This document shows positions 63,624-64,000 of a DNA stretch of 64,000 bases, one piece after another. The notes under the pieces were generated by a model. The model had not been told where the DNA came from and did no database searches. It saw only the letters and a list, made by a program, of their open reading frames with translations. Positions within the stretch are counted from its first letter, which is position 1. Each line of letters opens with the position of its first letter. The translations under genes and the position numbers were made by a program. This stretch comes from Calditrichia bacterium (GTDB taxonomy: Bacteria > Calditrichota > Calditrichia > RBG-13-44-9 > J075). Location: contig JANQRS010000006.1 of the NCBI GenBank assembly GCA_028284445.1, positions 1 to 64,000 on the forward strand, in the 5' to 3' direction.

Positions 63624-63666
63624 AATCCCCCCTCTATCTCCCCCAGGGGGAGATAGAGGGGGGATT
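63624..63666. repeat. 43-bp GC-rich palindrome (copy 4 of 4)
   Basis: It starts AATCCCCCCTCTATCTCCCC and is a perfect palindrome about one central base. It lies 43 nt after the DUF3667 stop codon. Its arm sequence is the same as copy 1, which lies 60 kb away. Confidence 0.92.
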
Positions 63667-63807
63667 TACATAAACAAGAACTAGCTAAAATATAGTCCCC
63701 AATTTGACCACTACCTTAGCTATGCTTCATGGATTTTGATTATTTCACGGCGGCTGTTACATTCGCAATGCAACCTGGGGATCCAGAAACAGCGGTAAAA
63801 TAAACGG

Positions 63808-64000
63808 ATGACGAACAGCTGCAAGAACTGCAACACAGCCCTGGAAGGCACCTATTGTCATCAATGCGGACAAAAGATGACAGATGGCCGCATTCGCTTC
63901 AGTGATCTTTGGGAGAACTTCGAAGCCTGGATCCTCTCCGGCGATTCCCGCCTTTACCGGACGCTCGGCCGCCTAACCGCCAACCCCGGCCGGGTTGCCC
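63808..64000 (+). CDS. DUF3667-family protein, 5' part (cut by window end)
   Basis: From the ATG at 63808 the frame is open to the window end (64 codons) and reads SCKNCNTALEGTYCHQCGQK, SGDSRLYRTLGRLTANPGRVA, closely parallel to the preceding DUF3667 gene. It is a tandem paralogue truncated only by the window boundary. Confidence 0.85.
   Translation, partial: MTNSCKNCNTALEGTYCHQCGQKMTDGRIRFSDLWENFEAWILSGDSRLYRTLGRLTANPGRVA

Overview
The window looks like a chromosomal segment from an uncultured Gram-negative bacterium. Lipoprotein signal peptides, an outer-membrane porin of the alginate-export type, and a secreted metalloprotease with a C-terminal sorting-like domain support this. The mix of formylglycine sulfatases, a DeoC-type microcompartment and sphingolipid-type genes suggests the FCB / Calditrichota / KSB1 neighbourhood. 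That placement is inference only; there is no rRNA or marker phylogeny here.

Layout. 0.1-3.4 kb: two secreted sulfatases (-). 3.6-5.5 kb: gluconate permease and gluconokinase (+). 5.7-6.6 kb: a lamin-tail lipoprotein and a small membrane protein. 7.1-17.8 kb: a complete chemotaxis module (CheY, CheX and a CheC/X-REC protein on -; a porin, hybrid CheA, CheW, a PilJ-type MCP, CheB and CheR on +). 18.0-34.9 kb: an AT-richer accessory island. It holds a five-gene operon coupling a sugar-type ABC importer to a 2-deoxy-scyllo-inosose-synthase-like cyclase, a decayed IS5-family transposase, an excisionase-like HTH gene, a HerA/DUF4297-like nuclease pair, a toxin-antitoxin stack, and a SIR2 protein overlapping an unrecognised partner. 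A frameshifted tyrosine recombinase sits just 3' of a tRNA-Sec gene. Direct copies of one dispersed repeat bracket the island.

35.6-45.0 kb (-): a probable housekeeping operon of a DUF512 radical-SAM-like protein, Der GTPase, secreted metalloprotease, PTS EIIC/EIID, HPr, EI and phosphoglucose/phosphomannose isomerase. 45.2-49.8 kb (+): DUF5362 protein, Rieske protein, patatin, acyltransferase-like protein, lipid-kinase-like protein and CdsA. 49.7-56.4 kb (-): 3-ketosphinganine-reductase-like SDR, FemAB/GNAT-like acyltransferase, serine-palmitoyltransferase-like enzyme and two B12-binding radical SAM proteins. The two converging groups look like a modified-sphingolipid locus. 56.7-61.6 kb (+): Lrp-family regulator and a compact bacterial microcompartment operon (RpiB-DeoC fusion, BMC-T, BMC-H, BMC-P, CoA-acylating aldehyde dehydrogenase), probably for pentose or deoxyribose phosphate breakdown through acetaldehyde. 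61.9-64.0 kb (+): two related small lipoproteins and two tandem DUF3667 genes, the second cut by the window edge.

Four about 42-nt GC-rich perfect or near-perfect palindromes, several 7-8-bp tandem arrays of unrelated sequence, and about 250-bp imperfect inverted repeats are scattered between genes.
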